Notes: generated by a model not told the origin, from the sequence alone. A stretch of DNA of 19,880 bases from Candidatus Microgenomates bacterium (GCA_016182055.1 JACOYD010000029.1:1-19880); one strand, 5' to 3'; counted from the first letter of the stretch, positions 5,182 to 12,494 are shown. A program made the numbers and translations.

Positions 5182-5766
5182 ATGGATGACCAGCAAACGC
5201 CAGTAAAACAAGAGGAACAACAATCTATTAATGAACCTGAAAAACAGGGCCGGTGGTTTATCGTCCACACTTATTCCGGACATGAAAATAAGGTGGTGGA
5301 AACGCTTAAACAGCGTATTGCCTCGCTAAGTTTGGCCGACAAAATCTTTGAAATGGTGGTGCCCACCCGCGATACTATTGTGGTAAGAAGCGGCAAAAAA
5401 GAAACAGTTAAAGAAAAAATTTTCCCCGGCTACATTTTGGTGCGGATGGACTTGACCGATGAAAGCTGGCTGGCTGTGCGGACCACTCCGGGCGTCACCG
5501 CCTTTGTGGGCTTGGGCAATAAGCCCACCCCCATCTCCGAAGAAGAGGTGGATACCATTCTGCGCTTTATGAAAATGGAAACGCCCAAATACAAAACCGC
5601 TTTCTCCACCGGCGAGGCGGTTAAAATTATTGACGGCCCCTTTGCCGAATTTTTGGGCAGTATTGACTCAATTGACGAGGAAAAAGGCAAACTCAAGGTC
5701 TTGGTTTCCATCTTCGGCCGCGAAACTCCGGTGGAGCTCGACTTCCTTCAGGTATCTAAGTTATAA
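5182..5766 (+). CDS. nusG: Transcription termination/antitermination factor NusG
   Basis: A 194-residue protein with a charged N-terminal tail (residues 1-22, rich in Glu and Gln), an NGN domain from RWFIVHTYSGHENKVVETL (about 24-42) through KIFPGYILVRM and RTTPGVTAFVG, and a C-terminal KOW domain (about 140-194, GEAVKIIDGPFAEFLGSI and on to LDFLQVSKL). NusG binds RNA polymerase over the clamp and couples it to Rho or the ribosome. The gene is second in the secE-nusG unit and is followed at once by a strong intrinsic terminator. Confidence 0.97.
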   Translation: MDDQQTPVKQEEQQSINEPEKQGRWFIVHTYSGHENKVVETLKQRIASLSLADKIFEMVVPTRDTIVVRSGKKETVKEKIFPGYILVRMDLTDESWLAVRTTPGVTAFVGLGNKPTPISEEEVDTILRFMKMETPKYKTAFSTGEAVKIIDGPFAEFLGSIDSIDEEKGKLKVLVSIFGRETPVELDFLQVSKL

Positions 5767-5770
5767 ACTT

Positions 5771-5799
5771 CCGCGGACTAAAAGTCCGCGGTTTTCTTT
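5771..5799 (+). terminator. Rho-independent terminator after nusG
   Basis: Perfect 8-bp stem CCGCGGAC/GTCCGCGG with loop TAAAA, followed by TTTTCTTTC, 4 bp after the nusG stop. Confidence 0.85.
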
Positions 5800-5867
5800 C
5801 GTTAAGTTTAATGAGTCCGCTGAAAACTTGAAGTCTTCTTATTTGCATAGATAAACTCGGCTTTCAT

Positions 5868-5895
5868 CCTCGGGCTAAAAGCCCGAGGTTTTCAG
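5868..5895 (+). terminator. Second terminator-like hairpin with the same design
   Basis: Stem CCTCGGGC/GCCCGAGG, loop TAAAA, then TTTTC. It has the same loop and stem length as the nusG terminator but a different stem sequence. Outer segments CCGCTGAAAAC (5817-5827) and GTTTTCAGCTGG (5888-5899) can also pair around it. It lies 100 bp past nusG with no gene between, so it is a backup terminator or a repeat of the same hairpin type. Confidence 0.6.
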
Positions 5896-5901
5896 CTGGA
5901 C

Positions 5902-6021
5902 GATTATAAACGAGGGTATAAATTTTTCGCAGTCCGCATTTTGAGCTTAACAACGTGCGATTAGTAACAAGGTGACTATTGCGAACTGCGGGACAAGAAA
6001 AATTTTGTACCCGAGTGATTA
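5902..6021 (+). repeat. About 120-bp imperfect inverted repeat before the pilin-like gene
   Basis: The left arm near 5902-5937 (ATTATAAACGAGGGTATAAA, then TTTTTCGCAGTCCGCA) is matched in inverse by the right arm near 5980-6021 (TTGCGAACTGCGGGAC, GTACCCGAG, GATTAT). The middle holds about 40 unpaired bases. It stops just before the promoter of the next gene. No coding sequence is supported in 5767-6062. Confidence 0.55.
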
Positions 6022-6027
6022 TCATCC

Positions 6028-6056
6028 TTTACAACCTTTATCAAATCCTCTACACT
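6028..6056 (+). promoter_or_regulatory. Promoter of the pilin-like gene
   Basis: TTTACA (6028-6033), 17 bp, TACACT (6051-6056), then 6 nt to the ATG at 6063. The predicted start of transcription is at or next to the A of the ATG. Confidence 0.6.
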
Positions 6057-6062
6057 AATTGT

Positions 6063-6341
6063 ATGAATAATGCTCTTTGCGGTATTGGCGAAACCGATAT
6101 CGGAGTTTTTGCCGGCAAATTTTTCGGCTGCGGAGTAAGTTTAGTTGGAGGCATTGCTCTTCTTTTTATAATTTACGGCGGCTATGTGCTGATGACTTCC
6201 TCCGGCGATCCCAATCGCCTGCGCATCGGTAAAGAATATATCACTTACTCCATCGTCGGTCTGGTCTTGGCAATTTTGGCAGTAGTCATCTTAAACGTTA
6301 TCGGCACCGACATCCTCAAAATCCCCGGCCTTGGCCAGTAA
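6063..6341 (+). CDS. TrbC/VirB2-like pilin-type membrane protein
   Basis: A 92-residue protein with two membrane segments (about residues 24-44 and 61-83) joined by a short polar loop with the pattern TSSGDPNRLRIGKEY, and ending ILKIPGLGQ. This layout is typical of the VirB2/TrbC-like proteins that are abundant in CPR genomes, often outside any full type IV secretion operon. Role in pili or DNA transfer is inferred from the family only; no vir/trb partners are in the window. The ATG at 6063 is preferred over upstream in-frame starts because the promoter ends 6 nt before it and homologues begin close to here. The gene splits nusG from rplK. Confidence 0.8.
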   Translation: MNNALCGIGETDIGVFAGKFFGCGVSLVGGIALLFIIYGGYVLMTSSGDPNRLRIGKEYITYSIVGLVLAILAVVILNVIGTDILKIPGLGQ

Positions 6342-6428
6342 ACTATCGCGGTAACGGCGCTAGTATCCGAAGGCATTCGCTCTTTGCTAAGTTCTTTCCT
6401 AGTCACTTCGTCACTTCCATGCTATGCT

Positions 6429-6464
6429 ATGACAAAATACTTGCGATCGAGATATGTTTGTCAT
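6429..6464 (+). repeat. 36-bp palindromic element, copy B
   Basis: Outer arms ATGACAAA/TTTGTCAT with TTGCGATCG inside, like copy A at 1159-1194. It lies in the 415-bp gap 6342-6756. That gap also holds a small CCCCG-TAAG-CGGGG hairpin (6505-6518), the rplK promoter and its palindromic leader, but no gene. Confidence 0.7.
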
Positions 6465-6580
6465 AGGTTGGACAATTACGTAAACACATAAGTTATGGGT
6501 GATGCCCCGTAAGCGGGGTCAGAACGACAAGTGCGAAACTTGTATCCAGTAATCTCAATTTACCTCTTAAACATCTCTCA

Positions 6581-6610
6581 TTGCATAACTTTCCCCTTTT
6601 GTGTTAAAAT
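6581..6610 (+). promoter_or_regulatory. Promoter of rplK-rplA
   Basis: TTGCAT (6581-6586), 18 bp, TAAAAT (6605-6610), with TGT before the -10 (extended form). Transcription would start near 6617 and give a leader of about 140 nt that consists mainly of the 6625-6746 palindrome. Confidence 0.55.
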
Positions 6611-6624
6611 CAATGAATAAATTT

Positions 6625-6746
6625 GACGATAGAAGATAGAAAGTAGAAGGTGGTAATTTGAGGGTAGAATGTAGAAGATAGAAAAGAATCTAATTTCCAA
6701 CTTCTATCTTCAAAAATCTATCTTCCATCCTCTACCATCTATCGTC
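6625..6746 (+). repeat. Word-repeat palindrome (AGAAGATAG family) in the rplK leader
   Basis: GACGATAGAAGATAGAAAG and related purine words occupy the first half. The second half carries complements such as CTTCTATCTTC and ends ATCTATCGTC. The arms form a long imperfect hairpin. In many bacteria the L11 operon leader is the site of L1 autoregulation, but this leader is low-complexity and I see no L1-type binding site in it. Confidence 0.65.
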
Positions 6747-6756
6747 TAGAAGTATT

Positions 6757-7179
6757 ATGGCTAAGAAAATAAAAACTCTTATTAAACTCAATATCGCCGG
6801 AGGCGAAGCTACTCCCGCTCCGCCGGTAGGTCCGGCTCTGGGCCAGCATGGTCTGCCTATCATGGAATTTGTCAAGGCTTTCAATGAAAAAACTGCGACA
6901 GACAAAGGCACTATAATTCCTGTTGTTATTACGGTTTTTGAGGACAGAACTTTCTCATTTATTACCAAGCATCCGCCGGTGGCTGAAATGATTAAAAAGG
7001 CTATTTTGAAAGAAAAAGGCAGTCCAAAACCGGGCCGGGAAAAAGCGGGAACTTTAACAGTTGCCCAGGTCCGGGAAATCGCCCAAGCCAAAATGGAGGA
7101 CCTTAACACTAGCGATATTGAACAAGCTACCAAAATTGTGGCGGGAGTAGCCAGAAGTATGGGAGTAGAAGTACAATAA
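6757..7179 (+). CDS. rplK: Large ribosomal subunit protein uL11
   Basis: A 140-residue protein with the L11 N-terminal domain (IKLNIAGGEATPAPPVGPAL, residues 9-28, including the proline pair of the thiostrepton-binding region) and the C-terminal RNA-binding domain (GSPKPGREKAGTLTVAQVRE, about 88-107, to GVARSMGVEV). It binds the GTPase-associated region of 23S rRNA. Length is the family norm. It forms the usual pair with rplA, here separated by 126 bp of palindromic AT-rich repeat. Confidence 0.97.
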   Translation: MAKKIKTLIKLNIAGGEATPAPPVGPALGQHGLPIMEFVKAFNEKTATDKGTIIPVVITVFEDRTFSFITKHPPVAEMIKKAILKEKGSPKPGREKAGTLTVAQVREIAQAKMEDLNTSDIEQATKIVAGVARSMGVEVQ

Positions 7180-7180
7180 T

Positions 7181-7291
7181 AATTTTCAATTTACAATTTC
7201 TAATTTTCAATAAATTTGCAAGATTCAATGATTCAAAAGTTTGAAAATTTCATTATTGAAAATTCACTGAAAATTGAGAATTAAAAATTAA
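7181..7291 (+). repeat. Word-repeat palindrome (CAATTT family) between rplK and rplA
   Basis: AATTTTCAATTTACAATTTC-type words are followed by complements (GAAAATTTCATTATTGAAAA and similar). Same vocabulary as the repeats at 1834-1870, 2239-2280 and 9036-9072. A weak AAGG lies 10 nt before the rplA ATG. Confidence 0.6.
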
Positions 7292-7305
7292 ATAAGGTAA
7301 ATTTT

Positions 7306-8184
7306 ATGGGAAAAATTAGGGTTAAAACTCTCGGCATTGAAGAAGTCGAGAAAGAACAAAAAAAAGAAGCCAAGGTAAAAAAAGAACAGAAACAGGCCCG
7401 CAAGATGGCCAAGGGTGCTCATGGCGGGGAAAGAGTCGTTTCTATGGCCCCCAGCGAGGAAGAGCTGGAACGATTATCGGTTGTCGGTTCTCAGTTGTCA
7501 GAATCTGGTCAACCAGTTGATCAGTCAACCGGTCAACAGAAAACTGACCACCCGGCAACTGAAAACCGAAAACAGAGAACTGATAACCGAAAGCCCCGTC
7601 ATCATGGCCAGCGCTATCAAAATCAACTCTTACAGGTTGATAAAAATAAACTCTACCCCCTTTCGGAGGCTGTCTCACTTATTAAAAAATTTAACGGGGT
7701 AAAATTTGATCAGACAGTAGAACTGCACATAAATACCATAGAAAAAGGAGTCAGCGGTCAGCTGACTCTCCCCCACGGCACCGGCAAAAAAGTACGGGTG
7801 GCAGTGGCAACAGACGACCTTCTTGGTAAAATTGACAAAGGCCAGATTGATTTTGATGTTTTACTGGCTATTCCCTCAATGATGCCAAAGCTGGCCAAAG
7901 TGGCTAAAATTTTGGGCCCCAGAGGTTTGATGCCCAATCCCAAAAATGGAACTATCACTGATAATCCGGAAAAATTGGCTGGTGAACTTTCAAAAGGAAA
8001 CCAGCTTCGCTTCAAAACCGAAAGCCAGGCGCCGATTATTCATCTGTCTGTTGGTAAACTTTCCATGAAAGATGAACAGTTAACCGACAATATCCGCGCT
8101 ATTTTAACTGCTATTGGCCCGGCCAAAATTAAAAACGTGACACTAAAGAGTACTATGTCCCCCGGTATAAAACTACTTACTTAG
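7306..8184 (+). CDS. rplA: Large ribosomal subunit protein uL1, with a repeat-encoded segment in its N-terminal extension
   Basis: A 292-residue protein whose C-terminal ~180 residues are L1: LYPLSEAVSLIKKF, FDQTVELHI, FDVLLAIPSMMPKLAKVAKI, GPRGLMPNPKNGT and the end STMSPGIKL. Residues 1-55 are a lysine- and glutamate-rich extension (MGKIRVKTLGIEEVEKEQKK) of the kind CPR L1 proteins often have. Residues 57-97 are encoded by a palindromic word repeat (7472-7593) and are rich in Ser, Gln, Arg and Asn with no similarity to L1. The repeat keeps the frame. The core also seems to lack about 15 residues between the VAVATDD strand and GKIDKGQIDFD compared with E. coli-type L1. L1 forms the L1 stalk of the 50S subunit. 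The stop overlaps the convergent PilX-like gene by 12 bp. Confidence 0.95.
   Translation: MGKIRVKTLGIEEVEKEQKKEAKVKKEQKQARKMAKGAHGGERVVSMAPSEEELERLSVVGSQLSESGQPVDQSTGQQKTDHPATENRKQRTDNRKPRHHGQRYQNQLLQVDKNKLYPLSEAVSLIKKFNGVKFDQTVELHINTIEKGVSGQLTLPHGTGKKVRVAVATDDLLGKIDKGQIDFDVLLAIPSMMPKLAKVAKILGPRGLMPNPKNGTITDNPEKLAGELSKGNQLRFKTESQAPIIHLSVGKLSMKDEQLTDNIRAILTAIGPAKIKNVTLKSTMSPGIKLLT
7472..7593 (+). repeat. Word-repeat palindrome inside the rplA coding sequence
   Basis: Starts GATTATCGGTTGTCGGTTC and ends GAACTGATAACCGAAAG, with a further palindromic centre (GTCAACCAGTTGATCAG, TCAACCGGTC). The right arm in inverse is nearly the same as the left arm of 4779-4900 (CGGTTATCAGTTCTC then a close match), so the two belong to one family. 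It contributes about 41 in-frame codons. Confidence 0.75.
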
Positions 8185-9078
8185 CGTTCCGGAGTCATTA
8201 AAGAGGGCAAAATCAAAAACAGCCGGCAGTGACGGATAAGACTGGAAGACGTCAACTTTCCTGGCGGTCTGCCCCGAACTGCCTATTGAGGAAATTTTGT
8301 ACCCTTGTGAGGGAAGCGCTCCGCTGACCGGCTTTATTCCCACATAATGGGCAGTGTCTTTGTTAAAAAGAAGCCTTATCCGCAAAAGCACCGGGCTATA
8401 TCCGTCCACCACCGGAATATCCATCTTATGGGCAAAGGCAAAAGTGCGGTCTATGGTAAGATTATTTTCTAATGCCAAAACCTGCTTGAGGCAGGAGGCG
8501 TCATTGTTGGCCGGGGTAAAGTTATTTCTGGCGCTTGCCGCCGAATCAATCACAAATTGTCTGCGGGTAACAGATGAGGGATTTTTATAAAGAATAACTG
8601 CCGAAACAGCCGGAGTCTGGCTGTCGGAAGGGGTACCGCTATTGCCCCACAATAGGCAAATTGCTCCCGTATAACTGCCTGAAAAATCATCTTTGTTGGC
8701 CAGATATGTCTGAAAATCATCGGTATCCCCAGCCAGCGGCGTTGATGAAAGAAAAGCCAAATTGGAGCTTCCCTGCTTGCTTACTACATACGATGTATTG
8801 GCGTTATTGGGAAGAGTAACGTTGTTGTCGGCGCCAATTATGATAGTGCCGGCTCTGATTTTCTCCGCCGCCTCCTCTACTCCGGCTTCAGCCGCGGAAA
8901 AGGCGCGAGCCGATTCCTCGGAAGTTTGTGAAAGCTTCACATCGGTAATGGACCGGCTGGCCGCCGCCAACACCACCACCGATACCACCAGCAGGGTTAA
9001 AATAACCACTATCAACGCCTGCCCTTTTTCCTTCTGATTGAAAATTGAAAATTGCAAATTGAAAATTGATTTATTCAT
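8173..9078 (-). CDS. PilX-like type IV pilus-associated protein (prepilin-type N terminus)
   Basis: A 301-residue protein with a prepilin-like start: leader MNKSIFNLQFSIFNQKEKG, then QALIVVILTLLVVSVVVLAA as membrane helix, then SRSITDVKLSQTSEESARAF and FSAAEAGVEEAAEKI. G|Q is the likely prepilin peptidase site; the Glu5 of major pilins is absent, as is common in PilX-like minor components. The rest is Ser/Asn-rich and probably extracellular. The 12 residues SIFNLQFSIFNQ in the leader are encoded by the CAATTTTCAATT-type word repeat. The ATG overlaps the stop of the upstream secreted-protein gene (ATGA), so the two are likely made together. FTPAN occurs in both proteins, hinting at shared surface domains. 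Confidence 0.8.
   Translation of the reverse strand: MNKSIFNLQFSIFNQKEKGQALIVVILTLLVVSVVVLAAASRSITDVKLSQTSEESARAFSAAEAGVEEAAEKIRAGTIIIGADNNVTLPNNANTSYVVSKQGSSNLAFLSSTPLAGDTDDFQTYLANKDDFSGSYTGAICLLWGNSGTPSDSQTPAVSAVILYKNPSSVTRRQFVIDSAASARNNFTPANNDASCLKQVLALENNLTIDRTFAFAHKMDIPVVDGYSPVLLRIRLLFNKDTAHYVGIKPVSGALPSQGYKISSIGSSGQTARKVDVFQSYPSLPAVFDFALFNDSGTLSK
9036..9072 (-). repeat. CAATTT word repeat inside the prepilin leader
   Basis: On the minus strand AATCAATTTTCAATTTGC, then CAATTTTCAATTTTCAATC, translated as the leader peptide SIFNLQFSIFNQ. It is the same vocabulary as the intergenic palindromes at 1834-1870 and 7181-7291. Confidence 0.65.
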
Positions 9079-10262
9079 AATCTATTTACTATTTTATATT
9101 TAATATTTACTATAGTTAGAATGTCAATCATATCAAGCAGAAGTCTTGGCTCATAGTTGACTGTTTCGGCCGGACTGTTGGGGTCGCTGCTGGTTCTGCC
9201 TAAAGTAATATGACCATAGGAAAGAAGCATGCCGTTAACAGTCAGTCTGGTTGAAGAAACAGCCGTATCTATCCCTCCCCAGGAAAGCAGAATGGCATTA
9301 ACTTGAGAAACTGACGGACTGATATTAATTTTGTTTTTGACAATAAAGGCGGTTGAGGCATTGGCAGGAGTAAAGTTAGTATCAATTACCATATCTCCTT
9401 CAATGATAACTGCTTTTTTCTGATTGTCAAGACTGCCCAAGGAAGACAGAGAGCGGCTGCCCTCATACCTTTCCACGCCGCTTTTGCTCAAAAGAGATTT
9501 AACAAAATTATCAAAGTCGGGAATACTATCTGAGGAAAAGTAGTTTGGTACTAACCAATTTGCCGAGGAAGTGAAGTTGGAAATGCTACCTCCTGAAAGA
9601 ACCAAGCTGGTGGAGTTAAATTGACCGGAGGGGGGAGCAACCGACATATTAATGGCTCCTCTGGAAAAAACAGTCCCTCCAGAAACCTTCAGCCAGTTGC
9701 CGGCAGGAGGAATGGGGGTGGGAGTGGGAGTGGGAGTTGGAATAGGAGGACTACCATCACCATCACCATCATCCCCAAACACACTTCGCCAACACCCGCA
9801 CAAGGCGGCCGCATGAATAGCCGCTCCCCGGCTGGATGCATTGTTAATCCTGTCAATCCACTCTTGAGAAGTATTGTTGGAAACATAGCCTGCCTCGGTC
9901 AGAATTCCCTGCTGGGCATCCTGATTAGGGTCTTGGGTCAGATTACCATTGACATCACGAAAATATCCTCCGCCCGGTTGCGGCTGGCTTTGATTATAAG
10001 TAATCGTACCTGTTTGACCTGTAGGACCCCAAGTTCCATCTTCCAATCTACCCCACACCTGTGTCTCATTTGTCTGTTGCACCATTCCCCATTCCAGCAA
10101 GCTTCCCTGATCGCCGGAAGCGGTAGTGCCGGGATTACCGCCAGTCAGATCTATATTAATATCGGTGGTAGTATCGGTGGTGGGATCGGCATAAGTTATG
10201 CCCCGGGAGAGGAACAGAAACAACAGCAGACAAACAGTTATCAATAAACTCTTTCTCGTCAC
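9075..10262 (-). CDS. Secreted surface protein with proline-threonine linker, function unknown
   Basis: A 395-residue protein with an N-terminal signal peptide (MTRKSLLITVCLLLFLFLSR then GITYADP), a Thr/Gly/Asn-rich first half, a DGDGDG stretch followed by a PTPTPTPTPIPP linker (about 172-185), and a second half of short repeats of the strand-turn type (VSGGTVFSRGAINMS, VIIEGDMVIDTNF, INISPSVSQVNAILLSWGG) that resemble autotransporter- or bactofilin-like beta stacking. No enzymatic motif is seen. GTG at 10262 is the start: TTGACA-17-TACCAT ends 9 nt before it, so the mRNA is nearly leaderless. Its TGA stop overlaps the ATG of the PilX-like gene, making a two-gene surface operon. Confidence 0.75.
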   Translation of the reverse strand: MTRKSLLITVCLLLFLFLSRGITYADPTTDTTTDINIDLTGGNPGTTASGDQGSLLEWGMVQQTNETQVWGRLEDGTWGPTGQTGTITYNQSQPQPGGGYFRDVNGNLTQDPNQDAQQGILTEAGYVSNNTSQEWIDRINNASSRGAAIHAAALCGCWRSVFGDDGDGDGSPPIPTPTPTPTPIPPAGNWLKVSGGTVFSRGAINMSVAPPSGQFNSTSLVLSGGSISNFTSSANWLVPNYFSSDSIPDFDNFVKSLLSKSGVERYEGSRSLSSLGSLDNQKKAVIIEGDMVIDTNFTPANASTAFIVKNKINISPSVSQVNAILLSWGGIDTAVSSTRLTVNGMLLSYGHITLGRTSSDPNSPAETVNYEPRLLLDMIDILTIVNIKYKIVNRL

Positions 10263-10271
10263 TTTACTTTA

Positions 10272-10300
10272 ATGGTAAACCAGTCGCACCAACTTGTCAA
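10272..10300 (-). promoter_or_regulatory. Promoter of the secreted-protein/PilX-like operon
   Basis: Minus-strand perfect TTGACA (10295-10300), 17 bp, TACCAT (10272-10277), then 9 nt to the GTG start codon. Confidence 0.65.
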
Positions 10301-10326
10301 TGACGGATTTTATACAAATAGTTAGT

Positions 10327-11901
10327 TCAGCGGGTGTAAAAACTAAATGACATCGCATCCGGCCCGGAACCTGCTATGTCATTGTTTTCATCATGATCCT
10401 TCAAAACGGACACTCCCACTATTACTCCGGCAGGCATCCGGCGAAGCTCTGATACGTTTAAAGAACCAATCCACCTGCACCCATTATCACCACAGTTCCC
10501 AACAAGTAAACTTGTTGCCGTACCCTGCTTCTCAACTACCGTCGCGCCATTTTTTTTCAGCCAGTCCGGCCAGCTAGCATCAAATTCCGGCGGCGTAAAG
10601 AAAAACTTTTTTATCTCTCCGTTAGGGAAAAGAATCTCCACTGACAATCCCCTTTCCAGATCAGATACTCCCACCAGTTTACCTCCCCAATAGGTTACTT
10701 GTGGCCTGTTATCATTCGGCGGACTTCCTGAATCGACTCTGAATTTTCCTTCGGCTATCATTTTGCCAGCCCACGAATCAGGCGTCCATTCGGTGCGATA
10801 ACCGCTTTGGCCGGCGTCCGGGGACGGCGGGATTTCTCGTGCCGGCGGTGATCCTCCTAATCCTCCGATGATATTACGGCCTTCCTCAAGTAATCGCCTG
10901 CCCATCCGGGCAATCTCTTCATCGGAGCCGGCATTGTTATATAATTCCAAAATCTGTTCGAGAGAAAGTTCTCTTTCTGCGGCAATCTGAAAAAATTCTC
11001 TTAGCCAGGCCACACGATACCATACATCTGACATTACTCGCGGGTCACCGGAATCCCATTGCTCAATAACAGCAGAATAAAGTTCCAGTGCAGGACGCAG
11101 ACTTTCTCTACCTCCTCTGGTAGAACGTATAACTGTTTCTTTTGTCGGGATCGCTCCTTTTTTAGAACTGACAAAAAAGTCAAGTTGTTGATCCACCGGT
11201 CTGCCCGGTCGGGGACGATTTGCCTTTCTTATATAATCTGCCATCTCCGCAAGCTGTGAGTTGCCGCTTTTATCCATATTGGCCACCGCTTCCTGAATCC
11301 AGTTTCTGACCTTTTCTATCACTTCATCTGCTACTGTTTCTCCGCGGTATATTTTAACGTCGGCGATAAAGGGCGGTCTGTTTACTTCCCTGGCCGGAGG
11401 TTGCCTTACTTGAGGAGCGGATTCTTGAGCGGGTTCTACTGCTGATTCAGATTCGGATCCGGTTCCACCTTCCCCACCCTGTCCCTCCCCGCCTCCTGTA
11501 ACAGGCGGTTCTCCCCCTTCCTCTGTCGGTTCCGACGCCCCTGGCTGGTCGGCAAGAACTGCGGGCAGTCCATTTGGATTTTTGGGGTCAGGCCCATCTC
11601 CGCCACCATCACCGCCGCCTGCTCCTGCTCCAATGGCCGGTCTTTGATCTATAAAGGCTGGCGGTGGAAGATTGCCCGGTTCACTAACGCTTACCCTTGA
11701 TGAAGATTCTTGAGCCACCGCAGGCGAGGCACTCCCCCGGGCATACAAAATTGTTGCTCCAACCACAGCGGCGGCACCTAAACCACCAAACACAGCTGTT
11801 TTTACCGGATGTCTGCGAACAGCTTTTTTTGCGGCAACAACAGTACCCCCCAACTCATGGGCAAGTGAACTTAAACGTAGTCCTCTTTCCTGGACAGCCA
11901 T
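10327..11901 (-). CDS. Large membrane-anchored protein of unknown function with Gly/Glu/Pro-rich linker
   Basis: A 524-residue protein. Residues 1-32 are cytoplasmic and basic (HELGGTVVAAKKAVRRHPVK). One membrane segment follows at about 35-54 (TAVFGGLGAAAVVGATILYA), then a low-complexity extracellular linker to about residue 170 (GGGDGGGDGPDP, GGGEGQGGEGGTGSES). Next come a helical domain (about 180-345) and a C-terminal domain with beta-rich segments and a CGDNGC cysteine pair near the end. I do not recognise either folded domain. The arrangement suggests a cell-surface protein held away from the membrane by a flexible stalk. An extended -10 (TGG-TATAAT) ends 8 nt before the ATG. GC content appears higher in the linker owing to Gly/Pro codons; nothing else marks it as foreign. 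Confidence 0.75.
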   Translation of the reverse strand: MAVQERGLRLSSLAHELGGTVVAAKKAVRRHPVKTAVFGGLGAAAVVGATILYARGSASPAVAQESSSRVSVSEPGNLPPPAFIDQRPAIGAGAGGGDGGGDGPDPKNPNGLPAVLADQPGASEPTEEGGEPPVTGGGEGQGGEGGTGSESESAVEPAQESAPQVRQPPAREVNRPPFIADVKIYRGETVADEVIEKVRNWIQEAVANMDKSGNSQLAEMADYIRKANRPRPGRPVDQQLDFFVSSKKGAIPTKETVIRSTRGGRESLRPALELYSAVIEQWDSGDPRVMSDVWYRVAWLREFFQIAAERELSLEQILELYNNAGSDEEIARMGRRLLEEGRNIIGGLGGSPPAREIPPSPDAGQSGYRTEWTPDSWAGKMIAEGKFRVDSGSPPNDNRPQVTYWGGKLVGVSDLERGLSVEILFPNGEIKKFFFTPPEFDASWPDWLKKNGATVVEKQGTATSLLVGNCGDNGCRWIGSLNVSELRRMPAGVIVGVSVLKDHDENNDIAGSGPDAMSFSFYTR

Positions 11902-11909
11902 ACACTCTA

Positions 11910-11918
11910 ATTATACCA
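11910..11918 (-). promoter_or_regulatory. Extended -10 promoter of the 10327-11901 gene
   Basis: Minus-strand TG-G-TATAAT, a perfect extended -10, 8 nt before the ATG. No convincing -35 is seen; the upstream bases are a T-rich run. Confidence 0.65.
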
Positions 11919-11995
11919 CAAAAAAACAACTTTTAGGGCAGGACGTGAGAGAGGATAAAGTTTTTAATAAAATAAAAGACTGCCTTGGATATATT

Positions 11996-12427
11996 TTATT
12001 GGGCAGATTCTGTCGCCTGCTCTACTTTCTCTGTCCTTTTGGTTAACATAAACAGGCGCTTTAAGTTATTATCCTGCTCCTCCTTGGTGACGGTAATCTT
12101 AACTATTGCTCCCGACTCCACCTGTTCCCAAGCTGCTGGTTTCTCCTCGGTATTCTCAATAAGTCTAATTTGTTCACCGGTCGCCAAGGTAATCTTGAAT
12201 AAACCTGACTCATCAGCGTCAACTATCAATCCGTCATCCTGTTTAGTCACTACGGCACCGGCGATGGTTAACGTTTCTCCCTGTGATTCAATTCCAAAAT
12301 TCACCGCTTTCACCGCCGGCTCAACTTCGGCTGGCGGTGGGGTTTGGCCCGGACGCCATATATCCCAAGCGGCCACTGCCATTACAGCCAGCAAAATTGC
12401 TATACCGCCTACCAGTAAAACTTTCAT
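11996..12427 (-). CDS. Small anchored protein of unknown function
   Basis: A 143-residue protein with an N-terminal membrane anchor (MKVLLVGGIAILLAVMAVAA), a short Pro-rich linker and a beta-strand-rich domain (about 45-115: ETLTIAGAVVTKQDDGLIV, GEQIRLIENTEEKP, GAIVKITVTKEE) ending in a charged tail. The strand pattern recalls small OB-like or DUF5666-type domains, and the protein at 19424-19867 has a similar plan. No catalytic residues are evident. The -10 TATACT with TG upstream ends 9 nt before the ATG, so it is another nearly leaderless gene. It is divergent from the 12619 gene. Confidence 0.7.
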   Translation of the reverse strand: MKVLLVGGIAILLAVMAVAAWDIWRPGQTPPPAEVEPAVKAVNFGIESQGETLTIAGAVVTKQDDGLIVDADESGLFKITLATGEQIRLIENTEEKPAAWEQVESGAIVKITVTKEEQDNNLKRLFMLTKRTEKVEQATESAQ

Positions 12428-12436
12428 TCCACTATC

Positions 12437-12445
12437 AGTATATCA
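12437..12445 (-). promoter_or_regulatory. Extended -10 promoter of the 11996-12427 gene
   Basis: Minus-strand TG-A-TATACT. A TTGACA lies only 14 bp further up, too close for a standard spacer, so the extended -10 probably matters more. The ATG follows after 9 nt. Confidence 0.5.
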
Positions 12446-12494
12446 CAAAACAGCAATGTCAAGAAGTACCACTAAATTCAAAAGAATATACCTA

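Noticed and set aside
6063..6341. Part of a type IV secretion operon
   Set aside because: No other vir/trb genes are nearby; the gene stands alone between nusG and rplK with its own promoter.
9621..10247. 208-codon frame opposite the secreted protein
   Set aside because: Shadow of Ser/Gly/Thr-rich codons; the minus strand has signal peptide, promoter and operon overlap.
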